Shown: piece by piece, positions 33,326 through 45,562 of the stretch
Layout: each line of letters starts with the position of its first letter
How positions within the stretch are numbered: the stretch's first letter is position 1
From: Amphibalanus amphitrite
Lineage: Eukaryota; Arthropoda; Thecostraca; Balanomorpha; Balanidae
Length of the DNA stretch: 64,000 bases
Assembly: GCF_019059575.1 (NCBI RefSeq)
Contig: NW_024882309.1
Coordinates: 270,096-334,095 of the forward strand
Direction of reading: 5' to 3'
Made by a program: the position numbers and the translations under genes
Notes under the pieces: generated by a model
The model's input: the letters and a program-made list of their open reading frames with translations, nothing else
What the model was told of the DNA's origin: nothing
Databases searched by the model: none

Positions 33326-35639
33326 GGAATGTGGTAATGGACGGATTTAGGCACACCGTCCATGGAGCCATAATTGACGTGTTTAAGACGTAATTCCCCT
33401 TGTAGTGGTGAATTTCAGCGGACTTGGCGGAACAAGGTCATTGTTTTCTTCTGCTAGTTCAAAGGAAGCAATTATGAATTTATGAATGCCTACATAATTA
33501 TAAAGAAAAAATGTTGGATGGCTGTACTCTCGTATTTCTGCTCCACTGCAAATTGACCCGGGTTCGACCGTCATGCTGTGGGACAATGGCGGCTGGAGCA
33601 GTACCGACGGCGCGTCGTTCTCGGGTGTCGTCTGGTCTGGACGCGCACTGCTTAGTGCTCAGAGTTCGGTCCACCCCGCCCCCCTCCCCGGCGGCGCCGG
33701 CTGCCGTGTCAGCAGCGCGGGGTCGTGTGACACGGACCGGCGACCGGCCCGGGGCGCCGGCAATGCACACTGCACGGTGCACCGCTCACGGCGCAATTTA
33801 CTAGCCTTGGACACAGCCGGCCCAAACAGACCAATCAATGCCAGCTCTGCGCCGTCATAGGCGCCATGGCAGCCGGCGAGCTTTTTTTACAGGACAGTCA
33901 CACATTTTGTCGCTCAGTGACAGGCTCAGTGGTGCAGTTTGGGAAAAAATGCATGACGTCGTCCCTGCACGTAGGTATTCTGCCATTATAGATGAACTCT
34001 GTTTTGACTTTTGACTGATTTTTATTATTTGGTGGCTGATTGGTCTATAGGTGAATGTTGATAAGGTTATCAGGAGGTAAGGGACGTACTTCGGGTTTTC
34101 GGTACATATGTATTGCTGTGATCTAGCCGCAACCGTCCTTTTATCTCTAGATCTCTTGTGTCAAGAACATTTTATTCTTGTGGTTTGTTACCGGCACCTA
34201 AACATGCTACTCGTGAGACCGATCAATTTAGCACTGAGCAGTGCACCTGTTTTGCTGAATACGAAATAGGTATCCCACAACCGAACGAAAGCTCAACTGA
34301 AAAAAAAACAAGACAAAACCACAAATATCCCCTAATCAACTATCAAGCAATAACCCTGCGCGGGGAACTATCGACAAAGACCAAAACCAGCCCACAATTA
34401 TCCCGGAATAAGATAATGTCGCCCTGCAGTCCCGTGCGCTCCGTTACCTCAGGATGCGGTGCCGATGCGGTCGGAGGTGTCGGCCGGCACAGTGGACTGT
34501 ATCACCGAGCCCGCCTGTCTGCTGCCTGACCCCTGTGCCGGCGGTCCGGGCTGGCCCCGCCCCGCCGGCCGCGCCGCCCGGCCACCTAATCGGCCGGCTG
34601 TGACGCCACCGGGCGGCGTCATCCGTTCACTGTGCAGTGCGAACTGAGCATGGCGCGATCACGGCATATTGAGCGGCCCGCAGTGCCATCAATCAGGCAT
34701 ACCTGCAGGCCAGTAACGGAGGAACGGGAACAAAGAACACTCAAAACAGAAGTAAACAGAAGGCAGTGAAGCGGGAGAGAACAGGGGACAGTACAAACCA
34801 GTAGGAATCTGGGGACAGTATGTATGTACCTAACAACCGATAACAGTAGATGCTGTGTGCCATTGCCGCTCTATCCCTATTATCGATGCATGTTCCATTA
34901 GTGTCGGTAGGTAACCCTTTATAGTGTCGGTATGCAAATGCATGCCCTGACGGTGTTTGTCCGCGTTATTTGCCCCCCAGTACCGTAGCATCAAACATCA
35001 GTGCTTGTCCCGTGGTGCTTGTGTGTCTCCTGATGCCGTGTTATTGACCCCGTGGTATCGTTGCGCCCCCCCCCCCCCTCCGCTGTAGGTCGTCTCGCCG
35101 CCCTCCCCTCGGCAGCACCAGAACCGTATCACCTCTCCGGTAAAAACACTCCGTCAATCGATCGTGGCTGCCGCTCCGTCAGGTGGGGGGGGGGGGGGGT
35201 AAATACCACGACCCTGTTCCCGACCTACGGCTCCGACCACCGGGCACCGACCCGGGCATTAGGACCAATCCCGGGTCGAAGTAACTCGATTACCTTCCGC
35301 GTTATTCCATCGTCATTACAGGAACGGCTGGTCCCCAGTGACCACTGTCCACCAGCATCTACTACCGCCCAACTTGTAACGATTCTACCTTGCTGTAGAA
35401 TCGTTACCAAAAGGGGGAATAGACTCGATAGCTGGCCCTCCACCCAAAGGCTTTGCTTGATATATTTTGGAAATCGTGGAAAGCGCAATGCAGGAAGAAA
35501 CAAATAAAGAAACAAATCCTTGTTTTTTTTAAGCAACACCTTTCCCAGCTTTCCCTGGCGGCTCGGTGAAAGAAATATTGCCGTCGGGTCGGCTGCGGTC
35601 GGCATGCAGCCAGGCACAGTGAAGTCCCGCAGTGCTTGG
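33326..35639. other. Non-coding stretch with two CpG-rich blocks
   Basis: Blocks 33590-33800 and 34430-34640 are GC- and CpG-rich and could be a promoter or first-exon area of a neighbouring gene, perhaps the minus-strand RING gene. Overlapping frames of 60-120 codons occur on both strands, as expected of GC-rich DNA. Homopolymeric C and G runs lie near 35067 and 35183. Nothing else was recognised. Confidence 0.35.
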
Positions 35640-36490
35640 GCGCTGGAACCGGCGGATGGAGCAGTGGGGGCGGGAACCGGAGGACGGAGGGCCCGGGCGG
35701 GACCAGTGGGGGCGGGGTTCGGCGGACGGAGGGACCAGGGGGCGGGACCGACGGCGGGACCGGTGGGGGCGGGGTCCGGAGGATGGAGGGACCAGTGGGG
35801 GCGGGGTCCGGCGGATGGAGGACGGAGGGACCAGTGGGGGCGGGGGCCTGAGGATGGAGGGACCAGTGGGGGCGGGGCCTGAGGACGGCGGGACCGGTGG
35901 GGGCGGGGTCCGGCGGATGGAGGACGGAGGGACCAGTGGGGGCGGGGGCCTGAGGATGGAGGGACCAGTGGGGGCGGGGCCTGAGGACGGCGGGACCGGT
36001 GGGGGCGGGGTCCGGCGGATGGAGGACGGAGGGACCAGTGGGGGCGGGGGCCTGAGGATGGAGGGACCAGTGGGGGCGGGGGCCTGAGGACGGCGGGACC
36101 GGTGGGGGCGGGGGCCTGAGGACGGCGGGACCGGTGGGGGCGGGGTCCGGCGGATGGAGGACGGAGGGACCAGTGGGCCTGGGCGGGGTCCGGAGGATGG
36201 AGGGACCGGTGGGGGCGGGGGCCTGAGGACGGCGGGACCGGTGGGGGCGGGGTCCGGCGGATGGAGGACGGAGGGACCAGTGGGCCTGGGCGGGGTCCGG
36301 AGGATGGAGGGACCAGTGGGGGCGGGGGCCTGAGGACGGCGGGACCGGTGGGGGCGGGGGCCTGAGGACGGCGGGACCGGTGGGGGCGGGGTCCGGCGGA
36401 TGGAGGACGGAGGGACCAGTGGGCCTGGGCGGGGTCCGGCGGATGGAGGGACCAGTGGGCCTGGGCGGGGTCCGGCGGACGGAGGGACGT
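35640..36490 (+). repeat. 34-bp G-rich minisatellite with 102-bp higher-order unit
   Basis: Units such as GGACCAGTGGGGGCGGGG alternate with GTCCGGCGGATGG and GCCTGAGGACGGC variants. A three-unit block repeats at 102 bp (GACGGAGGGACCAG near 35821, 35923, 36025). Because 102 is divisible by three, long frames stay open on both strands; these are not annotated. The plus strand is rich in runs able to form G-quadruplexes. Confidence 0.9.
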
Positions 36491-36699
36491 CGCCCCGTCC
36501 TCAGCTCCGCCGCCGGCGGGGACGCGGCTCTGTGTGCGTCTGGTGCGTGGCGCAAGGCCAGGGCAGGGCGGCTGCCGTCGGGTGGTGGTCTCCGATCGGT
36601 GCGATCACGCAGGGCCGGCGCCGGCGGCGGTCAGCCAGACCGGCGCGCGGGAAGGGGTGGCGCGCGCGGCCCGCTCAGTTGGCGGGCGCGCCGCGGCGG

Positions 36700-36875
36700 C
36701 GATCGGTGCAGTGCAGTGGCGCGCGGTATATTTCTGGCGCGAGCGTCGTTAGTGGAGTCGGGGACGTTGGTCGGGTGTGACGCCCGCTCGAGAGCTCCCG
36801 GGGACGGTGCGCGAGAGGAGAGAGGAAGGCGCACCGAGGAACGGAGGAGGAACCGCGCCGCGGCCGCACGTGATA
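36700..36875 (+). promoter_or_regulatory. Candidate CpG-island promoter and non-coding first exon
   Basis: A TATATTT box near 36727 sits in very CpG-rich DNA about 25 bp before TCGTTAGT, a plausible initiator. A GC-rich leader follows and ends at a strong 5' splice-site match, GTGAGT at 36876-36881. No coding frame is implied. Promoter calls from sequence alone are weak. Confidence 0.3.
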
Positions 36876-37092
36876 GTGAGTGGCGCACGGAGATGGGCGT
36901 CTGATGCAGCAAACGGCGCGAGGCTATCAAAACATGTGTTCAGCTCTTATCAGCTATCATACGCTACGATATCAGGAATGCCAGCTTGACCGTTGACGTG
37001 CTTAAATTGTGCAATATTTTGTCAATTAGATTGGACTTTTTGGGTTCAACTTCAGGCGCATTTCGCACGGTACACAGCCCTTGGCATTGACA

Positions 37093-37098
37093 AATAAA
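37093..37098 (+). terminator. Possible polyadenylation signal
   Basis: AATAAA is followed about 20-30 bp later by a GT-rich stretch (CTGTTGTGGTCGTTTG). No transcript can be assigned to it. Confidence 0.25.
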
Positions 37099-37342
37099 GT
37101 CATCAGTCGACTACTGTTGTGGTCGTTTGAGCCGTTTGACTTCACGGTTAATGGTTAGGTATGGCGTACCCTGCACTCTCCACGTTTTTGTGTTGATCAG
37201 GTGCTGCTTCCATTCCATTGTGTGTCACTGCTTGGCCATTGTTTGTTCATGTGCTGCTTCCCCTTCAGTCCTAACATCCTTTTTGATCGAAGTGATTTCT
37301 GCACTACTGGCTGCTTGACTGAGTTAAGGGAGTCTGCTATGC

Positions 37343-37366
37343 TCTCTTTTGTGTTTGTAGGTAAGT
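37343..37366 (+). promoter_or_regulatory. Candidate recursive splice site
   Basis: CTCTTTTGTGTTTGTAG is joined directly to GTAAGT at 37360/37361. An acceptor abutting a donor matches the ratchet-point arrangement known from long arthropod introns. It lies downstream of the candidate first exon at 36700-36875. Function is inferred. Confidence 0.35.
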
Positions 37367-37494
37367 TGCGTACTACCATTTGGGGAATTTATGATCCAGC
37401 CTATCAACAGGGCTGGGATGCCTTGCTATACGCGTTATTGTGCATCTGTTTTACATGTTATGGCTTGCGCTTACTGTTGGCATGTTGACCTAAC

Positions 37495-37805
37495 CCGGAG
37501 GGGTATGCCTATAGTAAAGGCGCTGGCTTACCTCGGAGGGGTGTAATCAATTATCAAGGTGCTGGCCTATAGCTCGGAGCGGTAAAGTAAAGGCGCTGAT
37601 CGCTAGCTTAGCTCGGAGGGGTGACAGAAAGGTACTGGCCGCCGGCTTGGCTTGAATGGATGTATAGGTCGCTGGCTTAACTTGAAGGGGTGTAATGAAA
37701 CCGCTGGTTTACCTAGAAAGGGTGTAATGAAACCGCTGGTTTATCTCGATAGGTGAACTAAAGGTGCTACTGCTGGTTTGACTCCTAGAGATGTAATACA
37801 GGCAC
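37495..37805 (+). repeat. Degenerate CTCGGAGGGGTGTAAT minisatellite
   Basis: Phrases like TCGGAGGGGTGTAAT ... GCTGGCTTA recur at roughly 40-60 bp spacing with much drift. No ORF is seen. Confidence 0.6.
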
Positions 37806-38023
37806 CGCCTCGCTTCTTATCCATCAGCTCGATATGAGCCGAGGTAGGTGCTCAGACTGACGATTTTCGTAAGGTCCTGCCGTTCATGTCGTACCAGTTA
37901 TATGGGACAATACAGTCTCTGGTACAGAACTGATCGGTGTGCCGAGCAGTTCATTACAAGAGTAAGTGTTGTGAACTGCGAAGTGCTTTTGCGAGGAACA
38001 TAGCGAGCATAAATATGTGGAGA

Positions 38024-38160
38024 ATCATTGACCTTTTCCTTGAACATAAAATCAAAGCCAAAAGTTATAATTACGATGAGGTTTCGGCTATAAGCCCTCG
38101 ATTTGACGAAGTATTGCTTTTGGCTTTGATTTTGTTTATTCGAGGAAAAGTTCAATGACT
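38024..38160. repeat. Imperfect hairpin, about 43-bp arms
   Basis: CATTGACCTTTTCCTTGAAC...AAAATCAAAGCCAAAAG near 38024-38066 is mirrored by CTTTTGGCTTTGATTTT...GAGGAAAAGTTCAATG near 38115-38158, leaving a loop of about 50 bp. It could be a tiny MITE or a hairpin precursor. It lies in no recognised gene. Confidence 0.6.
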
Positions 38161-39369
38161 CTTCACATTATTTGATGCAAGAGTTAGCAGCCCTGAATGG
38201 GGGTAATTGTGGCGCTGGCTCAGCTCGATGGCTTTTGCGCAGTGCTGCACCATATTTACATTACAGAGCTGTTATGCTGGTATGCTGTGCTGCGGCTGAT
38301 GTACCCGGCAGTCGAAATAGAGGCCCTGTCAGTGGGAACGGCGCGGACAGGGGCACCTTTAGATGGACAACACTCCCAGCCTGCAGTTGCACAGACGGGC
38401 TGGAGCTGAGGCCGTGACCCCCCAGAGTCATCTCCGAGCACCCACAAACACCGGCCGATGTTCAGCATCGGTATGTCGACCTGGACATTATGTACTGTCG
38501 AACGGCCATTGGAGCGTCCCAGTCGCCGGCCGGCCGCCCGCCGCGCTCCCATGGGCATAAATCTGACAACGGCTCGATAAAACCAGTCGGCAGATATTCC
38601 ACAATAGAAGAGCGATAGGCTGCGAGCTACGAAACAGAGTAAACGGAACAGTGACTGTGTGTAAAGATGGCTGACTGGGCGGGGGAGTCGTGTGCTGACC
38701 GGTCACAGGGGAGGGGCCAGACAGAGGGGTAGTGGGGGGGGGGGGAGCTCCCACAAAGGCGGCGGCTTAGCCGCCGCGGTCCGCCCTGCTGATCCGCTCT
38801 GCGAAAATGGACAGCGACTGGCGTCACACGGACCCCGATCGATACATTGAACTTGCATGCAGCTCGTATAGAGCTTCCTGTGGGCTTTCGTTGCCCCGGG
38901 CATGGGAAGAGCGCAGTTGGAATGCGCATTAAATTGACGTGCTGGCATGGTGTGTCAGCTGATTCTCCAGCTGATAAACCAGTTTTAGTGCCTGGGCTGT
39001 GATTGGCACTGTGAGTGATGTGTCTCTATTTTTCCCTGCCGGCATTGCCTGGTACACAGTGTAGATAGGCAAGTTGCACATTTCAATCATGTATTAATGT
39101 ATTGAATGCTGGGCACACATCTGAAACAGAGACACACAGGTATATCAGCGTTATGCCCGTCTATCTCCCCCCAAGTCTTTGGGAGCCTGACGGACAAAGA
39201 CTCACAATCTACAAACTAGTAACAATATGCACTGCTGACGGTACTGACAACTCGCTCGTAGCTACCGAACGAAGGTGACGGGAATCGAAAGGCGAAGCCG
39301 CGAAGAGCAACACGAGAGCGGACGCGGATACGGTTGATGCGCGTCGCTGAGATAGTACAGACAGGCGGA
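38161..39369. other. Non-coding stretch including a possible LTR region
   Basis: Overlapping short frames are unconvincing. On the minus strand, just beyond the Gypsy remnant, CTTGGGGGGAGATAG near 39165-39180 looks like a polypurine tract. Part of 38940-39165 may therefore be a decayed LTR. No second LTR was found. Confidence 0.35.
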
Positions 39370-40170
39370 TCACTGCATAAAGTCAGGGTCACGGTATTTC
39401 GCGGGTTTGGGTGCTCGTCGCCGGCCGCTGCGACGCGGAGCTTGAGGCTCCGGGGACGATACAGGCGCAGGTGGGATATCAAGCATCGGTGGTTGCTGTG
39501 AGGGCGGGCTGTCGGACACCTCCCGCATCGGCGGTCGAGCGCGCTGCTGGTTTTGCGGGGACGCGGGGGAACGCGATGGGGTGCGAGGTGTGCGCACTGG
39601 GGCCGGAGACGGAGACTGCGTCGGTGATGAAGGTGTCGGCTCCATCTGAGGGGCGGCCGTCGGCCGCACGGGTGACTCCACCCGCGGAACCAGTGTCGGC
39701 GACGAGGGCGTCGTTGCCGTCCTGGGGGCATCAGGCAGCCGCGCAGGGGGTAGCTGATTTCGTAGGCTGTCAAGTAGATCATCGAGACGAGCGCCGCGGC
39801 TGGGGATGACGGGGCTGTATCTCCGGAGAAACTGGCGGTTTCGCAGAGTGACCCGACCGCTCCCGTCGACACGCACGACGTACTGGTTGTGTTGACCGAC
39901 CTCGATGATGCGCCCTGTTTTATCCCACTTTTTGGGATATCGTCCAGTCTGGTTTTGCAAGCGAACTGTGTCGCCGACCTTGAGAGGAGGGAGCCGTTTG
40001 GTGTGTTCAGACCAGCGCTCGTGTGAGCGCATGTGCCGATTCCTCAGGGCCTCTTCGCGGGCGAGTATAAGAGTCTCTCTCCAGGTAGGATGAGGAAGGT
40101 ACTGGCCTGGGTGGATGGCATGGTGTGTCGTTTCGGGAACTAGCGAATGAAGTTTAGTACCGCCGTTCAC
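39370..40170 (-). pseudogene. Ty3/Gypsy retrotransposon integrase C-terminal remnant
   Basis: The 266-residue frame contains LPPLKVGDTVRLQNQTG followed by PKKWDKTG and QYVVRVDGSGRVTLRNRQFL. That is the SH3-like integrase tail typical of K02A2.6-type Gypsy polyproteins in invertebrates. It is followed by a long Pro/Ser-rich tail (about residues 125-250) and a basic RRSGRRRAPKPAKY end. Protease, reverse transcriptase, RNase H and the integrase catalytic core are absent upstream (beyond 40170), so this is the 3' stub of an element. The fragment frame is still open, which suggests fairly recent truncation. A polypurine-like tract lies downstream. Confidence 0.85.
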
Positions 40171-41036
40171 CGGTGGATGGCGCTAGCTTGTAGTTTCGGC
40201 GAAAACTCCGTCTGAGATGTTTGAAGGCTTCCCTTAATCCCTTGTTCAAACATGGACCCCGTCAGCCCCGGCAGAGGTATTTGTCCAGTGTACACCGCAC
40301 GCACCGCACCTGAGGACGGGTCAGCTGAGGGAGGGGAGTCACTATTGTGGCCTGTGGAATGCCGCGCCGGTCGGGGGACGCCGGGTCGGGAGGAGTGGGG
40401 GAGGGGGGAGGCAGCGCCGTTCTTGCGGTGACGGGCTGGCTTGTCGCCTGGCTACGCTCAGTCGGCGAGGCGCTGCGCATGACCCGCGCAGCTGTGAGTC
40501 CATGGACAATTTGCCCGTTCGTAAGCACGAGCGGCTAGAATACTGCCGGTGCAGATTTTCAGCATAGGCACGATGATACGGTACGGGAAAACGATGCATC
40601 GTTCACATTGACATTTGAACTTGTAGCGGTTGCCAATAGACGTATGGATAGAAATAATGGGATGGGGGAACATTAAACCGTTGAATTGGGTGACGTTCAT
40701 TTCTCACAGCTCTACCTCTACCTACTCACTAAAACGTGCGCTATAGTCGGATAGGTATAGCTGTCATCATCGTACCTATTTATTCAGCGTCGCTTGTGCG
40801 ACGCGACAACAAACAAAACACCAATAACACGCGAGTAGCCTAAGTAGGCGGCGAGCTGCCCTGCAGTTACTCTGGAGGACAACTTGCAAACTGTCCAGTG
40901 TCCACTTTCCGTGTCCACGATGCCATCCGGCATGGGTGCGACACGCACACGGTCCGATTCCATAGGACTACCAGCTGCGAGCTCCATCACTGCACACAAG
41001 CTGTTATGATACATATTACATAGTACTAGAGGGACA
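40171..41036. other. Non-coding stretch
   Basis: Overlapping frames at 40262-40600 are proline-rich and match nothing I recognise. They do not continue the Gypsy polyprotein. No repeats are obvious. Confidence 0.3.
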
Positions 41037-44000
41037 GCATTACGCGCAGCGTAATAAATCAATTTTCATTAAAATCGGCCCAGTAGCGGCCGAGTTATTG
41101 CAAGAATAAATTTGTTGACTCCTCTTGGCCGGCGGTGCCCTGCGCCGGTATTCATTGCCAAACGTCAGTGACCTTCCGGCTCTGATTTCGGTCAGTTTTG
41201 CAAGCGAAGAAACTGAGCCTTCGAGCAGACGGCACGTGCCGTCTGCTCGAAGCCGGCCGCGGCCAAAATCCCGCAGAGATGCGCCCGCCACGTGCAAACC
41301 GCCGAGCGCACCCCCACCAAAATTTAATACGACAAATGGTTGCACGCGCCCGACTTGCAAGAATAAATTTGGTGAATCCTTGTGGCGGGCGGTGCCCTGC
41401 GCCGGTATTCGTTGCCAAAGGTCAATAACCTGCCGTCTCTGATTTCGCTCAGTTTTGCAAGCGAAGAAACTGAGCCTAAGGCACGTGCCGTCTGCCCGAC
41501 GCCGGCCGCGGCCAAAATGCCCTAAAGATGCGCCCGCTACGTGCAAACCGCCGAGCGCACCCCCACCAAAATTTAATACGACAAATGGTTGCACGCGCTC
41601 GACTCGGCCCGAAAATTTCAACCCCGCAGCCCTTACCGTCGCCTCGCAATAGCCCGCCAAAGGGAACTGACGCGTTTCATACATGCATACATACATACAT
41701 ACATTTTGATTTTTATAAGAGTAACTAGGTGTCCTGCATTACGCGCAGCGTAATAAATCAATTTTCATTCAAATTGGCCCAGTAGCGGCCGAGTTATTGT
41801 CAGAATAAATTTGGCGACTTCCCTAGGCCGGCGGTGCCCTGTGCCGGTATTCATTGCCAAAGGTCAGTGACCTCCCGGCTCTGTTTCCGCTCAGTTTTGC
41901 AAGCGAAGAAACTGAGACTAAGGCGCGTGCTCTCTGATCGGCGCCGGCCGCGGCCCAAATTCACGCAAAGATGGACCCGCCACGTGCAAACCGCCCAACG
42001 CACCCCCTCGAAAATTTAATACGACAAATGGTTGCACGCGCCCGACTCGGCGCGAAAATTTCAACCCCGCAACCCCCACCATCGCCTCGCAACAGCCCGC
42101 CAAAGGGGAACTGACGCGTTTCATGCATACATACATACATACAGACATTTTGATTTTTATAAGAGTAACTAGGTGTCCTGCATTACGCGCAGCGTAATAA
42201 ATCAATTTTCATTCAAATTGGCCCAGTAGCGGCCGAGTTATTGTCAGAATAAATTTGGCGACTTTCCTAGGCCGGCGGTGCCCTGTGCCGGTATTCATTG
42301 CCAAAGGTCAGTGACCTCCCGGCTCTGTTTCCGCTCAGTTTTGCAAGCGAAGAAACTGAGACTAAGGCGCGTGCTCTCCGATCGGCGCCGGCCGCGTCCC
42401 AAAATCACGCAAAGATGGACCCGCCACGTGCAAACCGCCCAGCGCACCCCCTCGAAAATTTAATACGACAAATGGTTGCACGCGCCCGACTCGGCGCGAA
42501 AATTTCAACCCCGCAACCCCCACCATCGCCTCGCAACAGCCCGCCAAAGGGAACTGACGCGTTTCATACATACATACATACATACATACATACAGACATT
42601 TTGATTTTTATAAGAGTGAACTAGGTGAAGGTGTCCAGCATTACGCGCAGCGTAATAAACCAAGTTTCATTGCAATCGGCCCAGTAGCGGCCGAGTTATT
42701 GCAGGAATAAATTTGGCGACTTCCCTAGGCCGGCGGTGCCCTGTGCCGGTATTCATTGCCAAAGGTCAGTGACCTCCCGGCTCTGTTTCCGCTCAGTTTT
42801 GCAAGCGAAGAAACTGAGACTAAGGCGAGTGCTCTCTGCTCGGCGCCGGCCGCGGCCCAAAATCACGCAAAGATGGACCCGCCACGTGCAAACCGCCGAA
42901 CCCACCCCACCAAAATTTTATACGACAATTGGTTGCACGCGTCCGACTCGGCGCCACCAAAGTTTCAACCCCGCAGCCCGCACCGTCCCGAAGCAACAGC
43001 CCGCCAAAGGGAACTGACGCGTTACATACATACGTACAGACATTTTGATTTTTATAAGAGTAACTAGAGGGACAGCATTACGCGCAGCGTAATGAATCAA
43101 TTTTCATTGCAATCGGCTCAGTAGCGGCTGAGTTATTGCCAGAATAAATTTGGCGTCTCCTCCTGGCCGGCGGTACTCTGTTCCGGTATTCATTGCAAAA
43201 GGTCAATGACCTGCCGGCTCTGATTTCGCTCAGCTTTGCAAGCGAAGAAACTGAGCCTAAGGCGCGTGCCATCTGATCGGCTCCGGCCGCGGCCCAAAAT
43301 GCGGCAAAGATGCACCCGCCACGTGTAAACCGTCGAACCCACCCCCACCAAAATTTAATACGACAAATGGTTGCACGTGCCCGACTCGGCGCCAAAATTT
43401 CACCCCCGCAACACGCACCGTTCCGGACAACAGCCCACCAAAGGGAACTGACGCGTTACATACATGCATACATACATACATACATACATACATACGTACA
43501 ACTACAGACGTTTTGATTTTTATATAGGCAAACTAGGTATCCAGGATTACGCGCAGCGTAATAAATCAATTTTCATTCAAATCGGCCCAGATAGGTATCG
43601 GGCGAGTTATGGCCAGAATAGATTTGGCGTCTCCTCCTGGCCGGCGGTGCTCTGTTCCGGTGTTCATTGCAAAAGGTCAATGACCTGCCGGCTCTGAGTT
43701 CGCTCAGTTTGGCAAGCGAAGAAACTGAGCCTGTAGCGCGTGCCATCTGATCGGCTCCGGCCGCGGCCCAAAATGCGACAAAGATGCGCCCGCCACGTGT
43801 AAACCGTCGCGCGCACCCCCTCGAAAATTTAATACGACAAATGGTTGCACGCGTCCGACTCGGCGCCAAAGTTTCAACCCCGCAGTCCTCACCGTCACCT
43901 CGCAACAGCCCGCCAAAGGGAACTGACGCATTACATACATACATACATATGTACATACATACATACATACGTACAGACGTTTTGATTTTGATATAGGCAA
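41037..44000 (+). repeat. About 445-bp tandem array with CATA microsatellites
   Basis: GCATTACGCGCAGCGTAAT starts near 41037, 41737, 42180, 42639 and 43076; a diverged copy is at about 43543 (GGATTACGCGCAG). Steps are 437-467 bp, except the first of 700 bp, which contains a partial internal duplication of about 260 bp. Each unit ends with a (CATA)n tract and TTTTGATTTTTATA, and contains AATCGGCCCAGTAGCGGCCGAGTTATTG-like text. Minus-strand frames of up to 218 codons reuse the same text and shift frame between units. I therefore treat the block as non-coding. Confidence 0.9.
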
Positions 44001-44207
44001 ATAATCGTGGAACAAGAATAAACCCTGCATCTCACTGGGGCTCACCGCTAATTGCACCAGGGAAATGGGCTCTGCTGACGTCGGTGATCACTGCTCATTG
44101 CAGACCTGTGCGCGGAAGTCTAGCCTCTTTATGCTTCGTGAATCGCCGATCCTGAAGCAGTCAGAAGTCTAGAATGGTTGGCGGCTCGAAGGAGCTCGAA
44201 ACCTGTA

Positions 44208-45562
44208 TTAACCCTCGCCCGCGTAGGGGGGTACCCCCTCCCCTCGGTTTTTCGCGAATGACTCGCGTAAAAAGCGGACGATCGCGACGAAACTTTCAGT
44301 ACCCTCGAGTTAATTAATTTTACACCTACCCTGATTTTTTTTTATCTAATCAAAATACTAAACGTGCCTGCCTCCGTTAATAATATGGTACCGCAGAAAA
44401 TGGGACAATACATGCATTTGTTCGATGCAAACGAAGCTCATAACTAGGTGACAACCAAAGTGAGTCTTATATACCTACCCGTAGGTAATGCAAGACATAA
44501 TGTTTGCAGGGGTCTTGCAACTGCCGGAATGCCGCAATGCAACAACCCAGTGCTTCATTTATTATTTTGTTCAGTCAAAAGATAAGGTAACAAAATACTA
44601 AACAGCGCATGGTAAAGTATATAGTTAAGCGGTGACACACCGTTTTTCCTCAAACCCCGCCAGTCGAGCTAGCTCCCATGCTTTTTTTCTCGATAGCTCA
44701 AAACACTTCGGATATATGTAGAGAGCTGAAACTTGGCATACCTGACCTTGGATTCAAGCCAGGTCTTGTGACACCAGCCGCATTTTCAGGACAGGTAAAT
44801 TCACTGACCTGGCTATGACACCTTAGGTCACATGAGGTCAGATCGGTCACGTGATCTCACCGCTACGGGGAAATATGGAAACTGTTACTTTGGCGCCGGG
44901 CATGATCTAAAACTAGCTCGAGCACGCGAAATCGTGATTTCATCCACTCATTGCAAGGTCCGATGCTTCATTTTCATTGCTGACCTTGCGTGACGTTACT
45001 TATGACGTAACTAGGGGCATAAGAGTTTTTTATCAAATAACTCCCGAACAAATTGGGCTAGCGGGTCGGTAGAGCCACCATTTGACTCGACAAGACCTGA
45101 TGAACCGGATAATATGCTAAATGACCACTTTCGACCAACTTCGTGACCTTTGCGGCTCTGAACTCTGAAGTGACCTTGACCAGAGGTTAACACATCAAGA
45201 ACAAAAGTACAAAAGTAAAAAAAAAACTTAGCGGAATAAAAGTATATTATTCGACGCGCCTGAGCTGGAAAAAACACGACGATGCCAAACTCGCGGCTCT
45301 GCGACCATTTTTGGCCGAGGTTAGTTACCAAAAATTGAGCCCGTTCCTGCTGCCACTTAACCTGACCTCAGAGGTTACCAGTTGACCAGAGCCCTTCAAT
45401 CGGGTACCAATCGCTGCCTCTCGTAATGGCGCACATGCTCATTTTTTTCAGTGAGGCTTTAGCTTCATTAGGCGCGAAACGGCGAGGGGCTCGTAAAAGT
45501 CGTACCCCTTTTCCCTTCCGTCCGGGCGTATGTAGAAAACCAATAGGTCCGTCGAGGGTTAA
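44208..45562 (+). mobile_element. TTAA-flanked piggyBac-like MITE, CCCTCGCCC subfamily
   Basis: The left end is TTAA-CCCTCGCCC and the right end GTCGAGGG-TTAA. A GGGGGGTACCCCCT palindrome is next to the left end. The interior matches the copy at 411-1628 (GAGCTGAAACTTGGCATACC near 44720). The outer 3' flank also resembles the flank of that copy (AGCCGTTTTCACGA, then AAACTTGACCAA). Confidence 0.78.

Noticed and set aside
35404-36555. 383-codon Pro/Ser-rich minus-strand ORF
   Set aside because: It is a translation of the 34-bp minisatellite; the 102-bp block keeps frames open.
40262-40600. Proline-rich minus ORFs as part of the Gypsy polyprotein
   Set aside because: No integrase core, reverse transcriptase or gag motif is visible and the frame does not join the remnant at 39370-40170.
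41040-41696. 218-codon ORF with a repeated GRVQPFVVLNF motif
   Set aside because: It spans the 445-bp array. Unit lengths are not multiples of three and other units shift frame.
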